Assembly: GCA_964059195.1 (NCBI GenBank)
Contig: CAXKWD010000001.1
Location: 213,164,484-213,228,483 of the forward strand
Length of the DNA: 64,000 nucleotides
Reading direction: 5' to 3'
DNA from: Ectobius pallidus
Lineage: Eukaryota; Arthropoda; Insecta; Blattodea; Ectobiidae
This document shows positions 1-11,507 of the stretch, in pieces. The notes beneath the pieces were generated by a model, which searched no databases, had not been told where the DNA came from, and worked only from the letters and a program-made list of their open reading frames with translations. The stretch's first letter is position 1, and every line of letters starts with the position of its first letter. The translations under genes were made by a program, and so were the position numbers.

Positions 1-205
1 CTCTAAAAATTTCCTTTAAATTTTGTACATGGATTGCTTATACCATTTCAAAAACATTCTCTGAAGGGTGGTTGTAACCTACCAACTTGCCTGGTGAACA
101 ACTCAATACGCGGATATTTAAGGCATTTTATTCTATATAAGCACGTGAAGAGAGAAAAATGTACTGGTGGCCCTGCTTACAGTAAAGAAATGTCTGAGGG
201 GAATA
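1..205 (+). repeat. dispersed repeat R1, copy 1, left part
   Basis: This segment matches 8743-8945 almost base for base. It continues after the Helitron insertion at 1764-1970, which matches 8946-9150. It is therefore one repeat copy split by an insertion. Its start lies outside the window. A third, inverted copy of the right part is at 36186-36425. No coding signal is seen; the family is not recognised. Confidence 0.85.
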
Positions 206-1763
206 TCTATATTAATAAAAGGAAGTGTCTGTCCTCCGTCTGTCTGTCTGTCCTCCGTCTGTCTGTCCGCGATGCCCAGCGAAATCTACTCAACGCAGAG
301 ATCTGAAATTTTATACATAGGCGGACTAAAGGGTCGGAATGTGCACCTCGAAGCCGGAATTTTAATTTTCGCCTCCGTTCGTGAGTTATGAGTGAAAAAC
401 TGGCAGAAAACGTGCATTTTTTTGCGTTTTAGAAGCATCAGTTTCAGTAATAAATTTCAATATCAAATCACTTACAGATGGCTTTGGCTATTTTTGTCAA
501 CATACCTCATAGCCTACCTTGAAAATAAAAGCAACGCGATCGCTTGATTTTGTTAGTCCATCCTAGAAGATTCATTTGTTTAGAGTGACAAGGCCCACAG
601 ACATATGACATTTTCAACCTACACGGAAGAAGGATAATCAACCCTAAATATGGTCGAACATTGTTCGATTTGAACGAAACTCACTATACAGGGGTTTTCT
701 GGGCCAAGGAACTCGAATCTGAGGTCGCTTTTACCAGGGGACGCTACCTAATCGTGGAATGCACTCCACGTGATTTAGGTGTTAATAATTATAATTTGAA
801 ATAATTATCGCGGGGGAAGCCGCGGGCACATGCGGGCACATGCTGTTTGTCTGTCTGTCCACGATGCCCATCGAAATCTACTGAACGCAAAGATCTGAAA
901 ATTTAAAGATAGATGGACTGAAAGGTGGGCGAATGCACCTCGAAGCCGAATTTTTAATTTTAGCTTTCGTTCGCGAGTTATGAGTGAAAAACTGGCAGAA
1001 AACGTGATTTTAGCGCTGTCGAAGCATCAGATTTCAGTAATACATTTCAATGTCAAATCAATTGCAGTTGGCTTTGGCTATTTTTGTCATACCGTGGAAA
1101 TAAAAGCATCGCGATCGCTTGAATGTTGTAAGCCCACGCTGGTCGATTCATTTGTTTAGAATGTCAAGGCCCGTAGACATATGAAATTTTCAACCTACAC
1201 GGAAGAGGGATAATCAACATAGACCTAAATATGGTTAAACATCGTTCGATTTGGACGAAACTCACTATACAGGGATTTTCTGGGCCAAGGAACTCGAATC
1301 TGAGATAGCTTTTACCAGGCAACGATATCTAATCGTGGTATGTAATTCACGTGATTTAGGTGTTAATAAAATAATGATTTAACTATTATGCTCTTAATTT
1401 TTAATTCTTGAAATAATTATCGCGGGCGATCGCTTGATTTTGTAAGTCCATCCTGGACGATTCATTTGTTTAGAATATCAAGGCCCGAAGACATATGAAA
1501 TTTTCAACCTACACGGAAGAGGGATAATCAATATAGGCCTAAATATGGTCAAACATTGTTCGATTTGGACGAAACTCACTCTACAGGGGTTTTCTGGGCC
1601 AAGGAACTCGAATCTGAGGTCGCTTTTACCAGGCGACGCTATCTAATCGTGGTATGTAGTCCACGTGATTTAGGTGTTAATAATTATAATGATTTAACTA
1701 TTATGCTCTTAATTTTTAATTTTTTAAATAATTATCGCGGGCGAAGCCGCGGGCACATGCTAG
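206..1763 (+). mobile_element. non-autonomous Helitron, trimeric (copy A)
   Basis: The element begins TCTATATTAATAAAAGG and ends CACATGCTAG. A short GC hairpin (CGCGG, loop GCGAAG, CCGCG) sits about ten bases before the CTAG. It lies between A205 and T1764. Joining 201-205 to 1764 onward reproduces the uninterrupted sequence at 8941-8953 exactly, so there is no target duplication. The 5' TC, 3' CTRR with hairpin and A/T insertion are the Helitron hallmarks. Inside are three head-to-tail partial units, with junctions near 830 (GCGGGCACATGCGGGCACAT) and 1425. No Rep/helicase coding is present. Copy B (21571-23147, inverted) has the same three-unit structure. Confidence 0.88.
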
Positions 1764-1973
1764 TTTGATAAATTTCGGAAATTATTCTTAACAGCAGAAA
1801 GTTCAATAAACGTTTGCAGTCACTTGTTTTTTTTTCCCATAGCCTGCGTTTTTAGTCGCAACATTCAAAGAAGGGGCTATAAGATATTTATAGCATAATT
1901 AGCGTAAATGCTGCAAACTTTTATTTGGGCAGAAGAAGTTATGTGACTTTCACATCAGATTTTTTTTGGTAAA
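1764..1973 (+). repeat. dispersed repeat R1, copy 1, right part
   Basis: Continuation of the R1 copy at 1-205 beyond the Helitron. It matches 8946-9155, including the stretch ending CACATCAGATTTTTTTT. The reverse complement is found at 36186-36425. Confidence 0.85.
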
Positions 1974-2092
1974 TTTTTAGATATGTCAACAAAAATTAAT
2001 GTTTTATAAATGGTAGGTATCCTAAGATTTGACATATTTGTCAGACTTTTACCTGTAAACTTAAAAGTTTTAAGAAACAAAAATATGTAAAA

Positions 2093-2284
2093 TTGTCATA
2101 CAAATCAAGGAATCAATTTAATCAATTTAATTTATTACATGAACCAAAAAATGTTACAACTGCTGGAGCTAAGCATTGTTCAAGTTTTGGCCCAAGACTA
2201 TTCAATTCATTTATTACCAACCATCCTGATCTAAATAGCTTAAACAACAAACAATTTAGGTCTAAAATTAGAAAATTTATATAA
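2093..2284 (+). pseudogene. LINE reverse-transcriptase C-terminal tail (degenerate)
   Basis: The 63-residue frame reads like the extreme C-terminus of a jockey/CR1-type non-LTR retrotransposon ORF2: a TRN-like start (YKSRNQFNQ), then FGPRLFNSFI, then a basic QFRSKIRKFI ending. That is the usual order of the motifs 'TRN...', 'GPKLFN-LP' and 'FK-KLKK-L'. No reverse-transcriptase core is present upstream, so it is a 5'-truncated remnant. Assignment rests on motif similarity recalled from the family, not on a search. Confidence 0.4.
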
Positions 2285-2329
2285 TTATTACTTCTGTTTT
2301 CTACTATTGCTGTTATAACATTTTTCATA

Positions 2330-3650
2330 TTAAACTTTGATAGAACTTCATTTCTTTGTTTTTTACTAAAATTTGAACAAATAAATTGTTATGTATTATT
2401 ATTGTATTACCTTATACCTATGTATTGTAAATAGAAGATGTTCTAACCTTTTATACATAATATTCTGTCATACTTCTCCAAATTATGTAATGTTTTAAGT
2501 AGTTATTTAGTATAAATTTTCCTAATATATTGAACTGAACCACCCCCGAACACAAGCTCTGCTTCTTCGAGTGGTGTATCAACTTTTTTATGTATATTTT
2601 TCGTGTAATTTGGAACAATAAAAAATAGTAAAACACTGAAAAAAAATCTACAAAATTATCTTGAAATTATTTAAAGTTGTTTTATGAAAAACACAATAGT
2701 GAACATGTAAACATGTAAAACAATTTTATGATATTTGTCACCTGTAAAATTGTAACTTTTATGAAATAGGACCCAGACTATTAAACATATGCATAACATG
2801 CTGTGCGGTGAGGGGGAGAGTAATACTAATAAAGCTGCATTAATGCTGACAGATGGTAGAGGATCGCAACCAGACGATGTTTCTATGCATTTTAAAGTAT
2901 GAAAGACACCCTGTTATTTTGCGTGCTTCTATAATTCAAAGCTTTATATTGCTGCCGGGGGAAGTGTGTTGGAAATGAGCTTTTTGAAGACTAGCCGGCG
3001 GCTGTAATTCCATAAACTCGCATCGCATATGTCGACATGATGGCATTCTAAATCGATTATTCAGATATCAGGAATTCTAAACGTTCCGAAAGACTCCATT
3101 ACTTTTCCGTATACAATAGTGTAGATCATGATTACTGTTTCCTTCTCATGTCCACATCCGGACTCAGAATTAAATTTCCATGGACAAAATAGTCTTGTCA
3201 GAATAAAGTACTGTCATTTCCAACGCTCGCATTATCCACATTACACGATTCTTATGAAAATGTAGTGGAGACACAAACGAAATTCTCATGAACAGAAGAC
3301 GGAGCATACGGGTCAAAGTGCAATGCAACCTGTCATAAATTCACTTTGCTGGATAACTGGAAAGTCAAGCAAGAAGAAAAAACAAAAACGGTGCAAAACA
3401 TGTACCACAAACTTTCTCACTTATACGTGTAGGTAATATCCGTACACAATATATAGGTTATTACGTTGACGAAATAAACCGATGGGAACCGATCAAAAAT
3501 TAATTTCAAATGAATTAGAAGTATTGTTAATTTAGGGATCTTACCGAATTTTTCATTTAACATTCTCCTTAAAGCATCACACATATTAACTGAAGAAATA
3601 GTTGCTCTGACTACAATAGATCTAGATTTCCAGGATGAAGGAAATAAATA
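2330..3650. other. no recognisable feature
   Basis: AT-rich sequence with no long reading frame, no terminal inverted repeats that I can pair and no match that I noticed elsewhere in the window. Confidence 0.5.
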
Positions 3651-4634
3651 ATAAAATCAGGTAAACTGATATAAGTCCACCGCTGTGGCTTAGGGGATGT
3701 GTTCGCTCCTCTCACGCAGTGGGCCCGGGTTCGACTCCTGGTCGGGACAATTTACCTAGGTGGGGTTTTTTCTGGTGTTTTTCCTCACCTGTGAGACAAA
3801 TGTCGGGTAACTTTAGGTCCTTGTGGTCCCAAGATATCATCTTCATCCCATCCTCGCCTTGTTTGGAGTGAGTGTGTGTGTGAATGGTGTGTCTCGTCCT
3901 ATGTGTTCGTGTTGTCTCGGAGGTGGCCCCGGCATTGGGCTGATCACTCATCCGGCAGGCCCTCCATATCCTTGTCTGGTCAAAAAGTATGTATGTGATC
4001 CAAAGATAATCCCTTTCCCGACAGGTCGCGGCCCTGTAAGGCCCGGACGGCTTGGGTCGCTTAAATCCTAAAAGGGAGAGGTAAAATTAAGGGAAAGAAA
4101 GAAAGAAACTGATGTAACAAAGTACGGTACCAGAATACTTTTGTTTAATCAGTGATGAAAGCAATATTAAGATAGGAATTTGTAGAAAATAAGTTATTTT
4201 TGTAACTTAGTATTTTTGTAGTTAAGCTCAGGATCGAATCATTATTAAGCAGGGCTTGCGGAAGAACAAAGGCCTAAAGTTTGATACTTAACTTTAATTC
4301 AAACTCGTGTACACTGATATAAGAAATTCTAAAAATATGTCAACATTTCACAAAATACACTGGCAAAGAACTCCGTTTAATGTACGTAGGCCTATGCATT
4401 TGATAAATGCTTTCTAATATATTACCATAAAATAGGCACTAAACTGGGCATTACTCCGGTACCGGCCAACCGATATGGCCCAATATCAGTAGGCTTCTTC
4501 CCATGGACGTTATAAATGCGTATAACAAGTTTCATGGAAATCCGATAAAGCGTATTTGAGTTATTGCGCGTACAGACAGACGGACAGACATTTTCCCGGC
4601 CACAATCTCATAAAGTACCATTCTGGCATTTAGG
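3651..4634 (-). mobile_element. CCAGAATGG-family repeat, copy a, split by a SINE
   Basis: A reverse-orientation copy of the commonest repeat in the window. Family ends are inverted: one side reads AAGTGCCAGAATGG, the other CCATTCTGGCACTTTG followed by TTACATCAGTTTACCTGATT. The interior holds a block with TTCATGAAAATCCGATAAAG and a (GACA)n run. In this copy the SINE at 3675-4105 has landed near one end. It is non-coding; the superfamily is not known to me. Confidence 0.75.
3675..4105 (+). mobile_element. tRNA-derived SINE, family 1
   Basis: The head carries a Pol III A-box-like TGTGGCTTAGGGG and a B box (GGTTCGACTCC) at about 3728-3738. The tail is (GAAA)n. It is flanked by near-identical 12-base repeats AAACTGAT(A/G)TAA at 3663-3674 and 4106-4117, one mismatch apart, as expected of a target-site duplication. 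It interrupts the CCAGAATGG-family copy at 3651-4634, so it is the younger insertion. Confidence 0.82.
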
Positions 4635-4639
4635 CCTAT

Positions 4640-5275
4640 GCCTTGTTGTTTGTACGGTCAATAACCACGATATTTGCTCTTACGTGAGCCGGTATCAGGG
4701 ACACATGAGCATTCTTAACAAGTTTTTAAACGATTCATTTAATAGTTACAGCCAACTATTCATAAATATCTGCTCAAGAAGTAAAATCACTTTATCAATA
4801 TTCTGCTTTAATTCCCGCTTCTATGATTAGTTTAATTGCTTCCTCCCGCTATTTGTGAATATTAAGTCACTGAACTCTTGTTATCGGGATTATGGTCAGT
4901 GAACTCTATCTGCACAGGTGTAGCCTGATGACGCCTGGAGGCTGGAATTGCAATCAGCATGGACTGTGGGTGTGAGGAGAGGAATTAATGTAAACTGTAG
5001 CACTGCCAGGGATCTTGCTAATTGAGCGAGCAAAGTGAAGTCCTATTTTAACTCGACTCTTCGACATTTCATCTGTTTGTATGTAAATTTGTCTATTATG
5101 CATTCGATTTTCTTCTGATTTGGCATCATTATCTCCTGAAGGGTTTTCAATTGCTTGATTCTGTTTCAATATTGTGGCCGTTTGAATGGTTCCATTTGAT
5201 TTAGGCCTGATGCTCAGCTTCTTTCGACGATTATTGCCAAACGGTTCATACTAGAAAAAAAAAAATTAAAACTAC
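4640..5275. other. no recognisable feature
   Basis: No coding frame of note and no repeat that I could match. It contains TAGGCCTA-type motifs like those scattered through the whole window. Confidence 0.45.
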
Positions 5276-5279
5276 TTTG

Positions 5280-5640
5280 CTCTACCGTCTGCGTGGTCTT
5301 GTGGTTAGCGTCACTGACTACAGATCCGTCGGCCCTGGTTAAATCCCCGGTAACTCCCCGGATGTTTATGAGGTAGGAAGGTCTCGTAGGGGTGCACCCA
5401 GCCTCGTGATTCAAATTGAGGAGCTATTTGATAGAGAAGTAGCGGATCCAGTCATGGAAACCACCATTAACGGCCGTGGGTGTCGGTATGCTAACCACAT
5501 GCCCCCAATCCTGCCATCTGTCTATGGTAGAAGACGCAGCGGTCGATTGGTAGGCCTAGTCCCTTCAGGTATGTAGCACCATGAGTGCAGTACATTGCTC
5601 GCAAGTGTAAAACGTTCCTTCTAGTTTGGAATGAATATTC
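5280..5640 (+). mobile_element. tRNA-derived SINE, family 2
   Basis: The 5' part has an A-box-like GTCTTGTGGTTAGCGTC and a B-box-like GGTTAAATCCC about 35 bases on. The body (AAACCACCATTAACGGCCG and so on) is unique in the window. The head is repeated in reverse orientation at 56829-56878. The 3' end is uncertain. Confidence 0.65.
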
Positions 5641-5904
5641 CTTAAAAACAACGTATGTGTAAGTAATTTTTTTTTTTTTTTACATTTTAACTTATGAAGA
5701 TGATTTTCTTGCTAAAAATCTATTGTTCACAAACCTACTAGTGTCTGAATAAGAAACCCTGCAGGAAAGAAAATTATAAGTTAGGCCTACCTTAAAGTGG
5801 CGTCATACAAGTCTTCATCATGATATATATGGTCCAATCGAAGTACGGGAGTAGAGGATAGGGTGATCCACCAAATACATTGATTTAACTTTAATCTCAA
5901 AGAA

Positions 5905-6160
5905 AATTGAAGCGTTTACTTTTATAAGGGTCTAAGTGCCAAAACCATGATTTTCAGCTGATAATTTTAAACGGATCTTGTACACAGACCAATGCATTTC
6001 AGATGGATCCAAGGTCCAGGGAAAGCCACGTTAGTAGAAATAAATTCCAAGCTATAGCGCTGGGTCTATCTCCTGCACGTCTTTCTGTGGGTGTATGTCT
6101 TGTTTTCTACAGATTCATGATATTGGCACTTAGACCCTTATAAAAGTAAACACTTCAATT
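5905..6160. mobile_element. palindromic MITE, copy 1
   Basis: Long terminal inverted repeats of about 45 bases begin AATTGAAGCGTTTACTTTTA on the left and end TAAAAGTAAACACTTCAATT on the right. Both contain the phrase AAGGGTCTAAGTGCCAAAA. A second copy with the same ends and interior is at 36915-37174. No coding capacity; superfamily not assigned. Confidence 0.85.
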
Positions 6161-6370
6161 ATTATTCCTAAAGCAAGAGATGAGTAAAAACCTGCCATAT
6201 GAAAGTCAGTAGTTAAGTAAATGAGTGTATTTGTTTGGCATCACACGTCATATAAGTGGCAGTAAATCAGGGCGTCATATTTTTATACAGAATAGTATAA
6301 TGTGGGCGTTCCCCTGTCTTGTGCCAACACGTGTCTACTCTGCATACCTACTGGACTTCCACCTAGCGAA

Positions 6371-6545
6371 ATGGCCCACACGGTAGCGTCTTGGATTTGC
6401 TTCCGGGATATCGTGGATTCAAACCTCGTACATCCGGGATATCGTGGATTCAAACTTCGTGGCCCGTCAATTTAACTTGGGTTTATTTCATAGTTTCCCC
6501 AGTCGCAAAAGTAAATGCAGGATTGAATTTTTAGTTACCATGATT
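6371..6545 (+). mobile_element. tRNA-derived SINE, family 3, with duplicated B-box region
   Basis: The phrases ATGGCCCACACGGTAGCGTC and GGCCCGTCAATTTAACTTGG and the TTTCCCCAGTCG block match the SINE at 7165-7345. The segment TCCGGGATATCGTGGATTCA occurs twice in tandem (about 6402-6456), duplicating the B-box region. Confidence 0.7.
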
Positions 6546-6651
6546 CTTCGCCGCTATTTCAACCATACATATTTCATTAATAAATTGACCGAGCGAATCT
6601 AGGTTCTGTAAGTTTTTTGGCTAAAATATCAAAATTAAAGTGTTACATTTT

Positions 6652-7135
6652 ATAGGTGGTCGCTTACTCTTCGGAAAGAACATAATCTGAGAGTGCTCGA
6701 AAACAGGGGGCTTAGGAAAATATTTGGGCCTAAGAGAGATGAAAATGGGATAACTGGAGAAAACTGCTTAACGACGAGCTTCATAACCTGTACTCGTCAC
6801 CGGAAATAGTAAGGGTAATAAAATCACGGAGAATGAAATGGGCTTTACAAATTGCACGCATGGGGGAGGAAAGACATATCTCAAAAGTATTGACTGGGAC
6901 ACCCGAAGGGAAAAGATCACTTGGAAGACCTAGACATAGGAGGGAGGACAATAAGAATATATTTAAGGGAAGTAGGATTTGTGAGGGATGACTGGATAGA
7001 GTTAGCACAGAATAGGGTTGAATGGCGCGCTCAGGTAAGCGCGGCAATGAACTTTCGAGTTCCATAAAATAGATAATATTCCTTTAGCTTGATGAGGAAT
7101 TGTGTATTGACAATGAGTAACTAAGTAAGTAATTT
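6652..7135 (+). pseudogene. LINE reverse-transcriptase C-terminus and 3' end
   Basis: The + strand encodes fragments in the order HNLRVLENRGLRKIFGPKRD, then LYSSPEIVRVI, then a KRSLGRPRHRR-like stretch and ELAQNRVEWRAQ. This is the C-terminal region widespread in insect endonuclease/reverse-transcriptase non-LTR elements. Frameshifts break it (around 6755 and 6825). The 3' end reads TTCCATAAAATAGATAATAT and runs into an (AGTA)n-like tail. The same element is at 53290-53870 in better condition, and its 3' tail alone at 42753-42830. Confidence 0.8.
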
Positions 7136-7164
7136 TACAGTGAAGCAGAAAGTTTGATTTACCG

Positions 7165-7540
7165 AGGGAGGTGGCCGTGATGGTAACGTCTTAGACTCGC
7201 ATTTTGGAGGTCCCAGGTCCAAATCCCATGGCCGGCTAATTTGACATGGGTTTTTTCATGGTTTCCCAGTCGTAAATGAAAATCCCGAATTGGATATTTG
7301 CATACCATGAATTATCCTCAACATTTCATCCTGTATCATATCCATTTAAATTAATATCAGTTGAAATTTACTCCATAAAATACACCGATAAATAATAGAA
7401 ATAATTGACAATCAATAGTTCCATGGCCTACCGTACTGTATAGACACACATCCCGAACTCCTGATATGGTCTCATAGCTAAAAGTAAGTTAGTATAAACA
7501 CAGCTGAATAATGATAATAAAAAAAAAAACATGTGATTTC
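7165..7540 (+). mobile_element. tRNA-derived SINE, family 3, plus A-rich-tailed repeat
   Basis: The first 180 bases match the SINE at 6371-6545: GTGGCCGTGATGGTAACGTC, B-box-like CAGGTCCAAATCCC, then TTTCCCAGTCG. From about 7345 a second stretch (ATATCAGTTGAAATTTACTC) matches 28090-28255 and both copies end in poly(A). The two parts may be one long SINE or two adjacent insertions. Confidence 0.6.
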
Positions 7541-8219
7541 GAAATCTCGATCCAAAGCCTCATAGGTAAACATAATAATGAAACAAAATATAAATTCTAA
7601 GGATTTTGTTCAATGAAGTTAAATTTTAATGTTAAATCAACACTAGACTTGAATTTGACGGGGCTGATAAGCTTGGTTGGCTGTACTGAACTCATTCTAC
7701 TGCATTATCACATAAAAGTGAGTTATCGGATCACGTAACATAGTTAAACTCCCTAACATCGGATCCCCCTTGCTATTCTAAATGCTTTTCATTAAATTTC
7801 CGCTGTACAATGGGCATAGTTTGTTTTGCGACAATCAAATGAAGGGGATCTGAACGTGATCCAAAGCCTGCACTGCTATACATCCCGCAGCACAAGCATG
7901 CCGTGGAAGTTGCCGCTAAAGCCAGGCGTTATTCATAGAGTAGACCTAATTGTTGTTCATCACGCAGATGTAAGCTATCTCCTTTTAATATGATAAAGTG
8001 TAAATCTTATAAAAAAAAGAGGAAAGGACATATATGTAAATTGATATCTATTTATGAAGCTGTTATTCATTGTCTTTATGTTTCTGTGTGTGGAGTTGAA
8101 AAAGACTATTACTTCCTCTGCCCGTACCATAGGTACTATAGGTAGAGGAAGTATTGTTTTCGACCCTAAAATTCGAAGTTGAGTTTTTAGCATATATACA
8201 CGTTTCAAAGCCCCCTGAA
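7541..8219. other. no gene; short inverted repeat
   Basis: Non-coding. It holds the inverted pair ACTTCCTCT (8111-8119) and AGAGGAAGT (8144-8152) with a near-palindromic centre. It may be one terminus of the R1 repeat, whose other copies contain ACTTCCTCTGCCC. Confidence 0.4.
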
Positions 8220-9155
8220 TCCAAAAATACTATTTTTGGAAACATGTCTGTGTGTGTGTCTGTGTGTGTGTCTGTCTGTGTGGAAGTTTGTGAACAGGCT
8301 AGCTCCAAAACGGAGAATCGTATGAAAACAAAATTTCGTATTTGTGTCAGGTACCTTCTGAAGATGTGATTTGAAGATTGGCGAAAAATTTCCCTTATTT
8401 TTAAGGGGACTTTACATGAAGAAATTTTCGTTTTTCGCGATTTTCTCGAAAACGGCTCTAACGATTTTCTTTAAATTTTGCGCATGGATTGCTTGTACCA
8501 AGAGCTAAAACTTTTATTTGAAACATTTTTTCGAACAAATTCTCTGAAGGGTAGTTATAAGCAACCCACTGTGAATACGTGCTTTTTGCAATACGGCTTC
8601 TTGTAAATCGTACGAAAACAAAATTTTGTATTTGGGTTAGGTACCTTCTGAGGCTGTGAAGATTGGCGACAACCTTCTCTTATAATTAAGGAGACTTTAC
8701 ATGAAGAATATTTTGTTTTTTGCTATTTTCTCATAAACGGCTCTTACAGATTCCTTTAAATTTTGTACATGGATTGCTTATACCATTTCAAAAACATTCT
8801 CTGAATGGTGGTTGTAACCTACCAACTTGCTTGGTGAACAACTCAATACACGGACATTTAAGGCATTTTATTCTATATAAGCACGTGAAGTGAGAAAAAT
8901 GTACTCTTGGCCTTGCTTACAGTAAAGAAATGTCTGAGGGGAATATTTGATAAATTTCGGAAATTATTCTTAACAGCGGAAAGTTCAATAAACGTTTGCA
9001 GTCACTTGTTTTTTTCCCCATAGCCTGCGTTTTTAGTCGCAACATTCAAAGAAGGGGCTATAAGATATTTATAGCATAATTAGCGTAAATGCTGCAAACT
9101 TTTATTTGGGCAGAGGAAGTTATGTGACTTTCACATCAGATTTTTTTTTATGTTA
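8220..9155 (+). repeat. dispersed repeat R1, copy 2 (uninterrupted), with internal tandem duplication
   Basis: After a (TGTGTC)n start, two tandem units of about 285-291 bases follow: GTATGAAAACAAAATTTCGT near 8320 recurs as GTACGAAAACAAAATTTTGT near 8611. The part 8743-9155 matches 1-205 plus 1764-1970 and provides the empty site (8945/8946) for Helitron copy A. No coding signal. Confidence 0.85.
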
Positions 9156-10294
9156 TTTTCCATATTTTAAAGTTTAGTTTTCCACGTTGTTATCCATTTT
9201 GATCTAATAAAAAATAAATCTTCAATCCATATTTTGACTACTGAATTTACAATTATAAAATTCCTTTGAGTATAAATGTTTATAGATCTAATCAATAATG
9301 CTTTGAATCAGTGAAAACAACTGAATACGTGCTATTTGTATTATATAATGCTCTTATTTTATATCACAATCTGAAGTGAGAAAGTTATATTGCCCATGCT
9401 TAGGAAAAAGAAAATTATATGAACGCATTAATCAGGTTTTATTTGGGTTGTGTATCCTTCGGGGATGCGACGTATGTGGTAACGATATTTGTACAACCAA
9501 TTTACATTCAGAGAATTTCATACGTAATATACAGTGCCATCTAGAAAAACTCTGCATGCTAGTTATGATATAGAGTTGTCCAAATAACATGAATTTACTT
9601 ACTTCGTTAGTAATAAAATAAATGGTGATTATTTTAAATTATAAATTTATGTTTAGTGCACTGACATTCATTGAATTTATCTTTAAAAGCAACTTGTTAC
9701 TTTTAAAAGTCTAATTACAAAAATTAATGGATTCGTATTGGACTTTTTTAAAATTCTGTGTATGTTTTACTATTTTTAGGACATAAGTGCATTTTATTAT
9801 TTTGCATTTTTTAGCTATTTTTGGTCATTAAATGCCTTGCCCTAGTGATGTGAGTTTACTCTTACGCATACATGAAAGAGTTGGACATGACAGGAAGGAC
9901 GTGCTTCTGTTATCGGGCACTCTCTCCCTCTGGTGCGTATTTGTTTATAGAACAGATGAGGTCTGGACCAAATTAGCAGCATGTGAGAGCGGAGTCAGGG
10001 AAGAGAAGAGGGTAATTGAAAACTGCCACCATCCATCGTGTTTCCCATGCAAAACAGTGACAGAGGTCCGTGCGTTGACATCGCCAACTTTACCTGTGTG
10101 ATTATTATTGGTTATAGTGGGCTTTTCATGATAAGTCTGTTTCTTATAGTCCGGTAATTATATAAAGGTGGCTGTGTTTACAAGCTAAATGACAGGTATC
10201 GTGTGCTGTGGTTTGAGATTCACTGCAAAATAAAGCAGGAAACAAATACTGAACACATTCAGAAGGTAAACTGTAGATAGGTTGAAATTTGTCT
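9156..10294. other. mostly unassigned; possible transposon end near 9770-9845
   Basis: AT-rich and non-coding. The stretch around 9775-9845 (GGTCATTAAATGCCTTGCCC) resembles 47975-48048, suggesting the shared end of a transposon family. The short frames in 9830-10100 match nothing I recognise. Confidence 0.4.
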
Positions 10295-11196
10295 AAGGTA
10301 GGTGGTCCAGTTAAGGCCACGTTAATTTTCAAAATCAAAAACAAAGTATTCATAATTTTTCACACTCAGCTATCGACAGATGACTATAATAAGTTGTTTC
10401 GGGCAAGAAACAATTATATTACTTAATGACATTGATAGCAAAAAATATATAATGAAATCAAGTGACAGTGGCCTTATGAGGAGCATGTAGTCATGATAAG
10501 GCCACTTGGGTACACTGTAATCTTCTGACCAGCTCTGTACTCTTTGAATCACTTTTTTATCCATCTGAAATAAATTTGAACAACAACAACATAAACATAA
10601 ACATAATAAAAAGTTAATTAATTAATGGATTAATTAATTAATTATAAACAATTAAGCAAATTATGTATGTGTTCGCGGTCAAACCCAGGTCAGTATGAAA
10701 AGTGTGAACATTATTGCTTAAATGTTATAAATTAAGTAGATATTCACAAACAGAACTTGAACATTATGACCGAGAAATAGCGTTCCTCATCGCATCGCAT
10801 CGTATGTGGCCTTAACAGGTGCACTATATTTTTTTATTTGCAATCTCGGTTATTAAACTTGGTATGTTAATGCAGATACAACAAAGAGATGCTTTAAAAG
10901 ATCACAATGTAAGCTATATATCCACGTATAATTTTATGCTGATATGAATCTACTTAAAAAGTTAGATGTATTTTATTTCTTATCTTGTTTTTATTTCTGA
11001 AGCGCGTATTTCACAAAAGTTTCTGTCTTTCCTCGAGGAATGGAGAAGGGACCCTGAAATTCTGGTCAGTTGACCTTCGAAGGACGAGCTTCAAGTAGGT
11101 GTTGAAATCTGGGGCCAAAGTATGATACTTTTACGTTAAAGTTAAAGTATTAGTGGCCTTATCAGGAGCATGGCCTTAACTAGAGCACCTACCTTA
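10295..11196. mobile_element. DNA transposon remnant with 25-base inverted ends
   Basis: The left end AAGGTAGGTGGTCCAGTTAA and right end (reverse complement AAGGTAGGTGCTCTAGTTAA) pair over about 25 bases, both continuing GGCCA. The interior has two more inverted GGCCTTA/TAAGGCC pairs (about 10465-10519) but no transposase frame. Non-autonomous; superfamily unassigned. Confidence 0.65.
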
Positions 11197-11210
11197 TTAT
11201 AAACCTTATA

Positions 11211-11500
11211 CGAGGGTAGATCGAAAAGTAACGCACAATAATTTTTTGCAAAAAGTTTAATAGGTACAGTTACAAACAAATGCACAAATGAAGGGATATC
11301 TTTTGTCTATTTTTCTATATAGACTCCAAGTTTCTCAACACATTTCTCCCATCGTGATACCAGTTTCAAAATACCCTTTTCATAGAAGTCCGTTCGGTTG
11401 GAGTATAGCCATCTGCGGACTGCTGTTTTCACTTCTGCATCTGACGCAAAGCGTTTACCGGCTAGGAATTTCTTCATGGGACCAACAAATGAAAGTCCGA
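11211..11500 (-). pseudogene. mariner transposase C-terminus with terminal inverted repeat
   Basis: On the minus strand the frame reads SDFHL, then, after a one-base deletion, KKFLAGKRFASDAEV, LYSNRTDFYEKGILKL and VSRWEKCVEKLGVYIEK before a stop at 11308-11310. This is the C-terminal end of a mariner-type DDxD transposase, including the third catalytic Asp in SDF. The end at 11211 (CGAGGGTAGATCGAAAAG) follows a TA dinucleotide (11209-11210), the mariner target. The frameshift makes it inactive. Confidence 0.85.
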
Positions 11501-11507
11501 CGGTGCC

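Noticed and set aside
1556..1768. Open frame over the end of Helitron copy A, and its counterpart at 22530-22790
   Set aside because: The peptides come from non-coding Helitron units. The same text is present in all three units with frame-breaking differences and no Rep or helicase motif.
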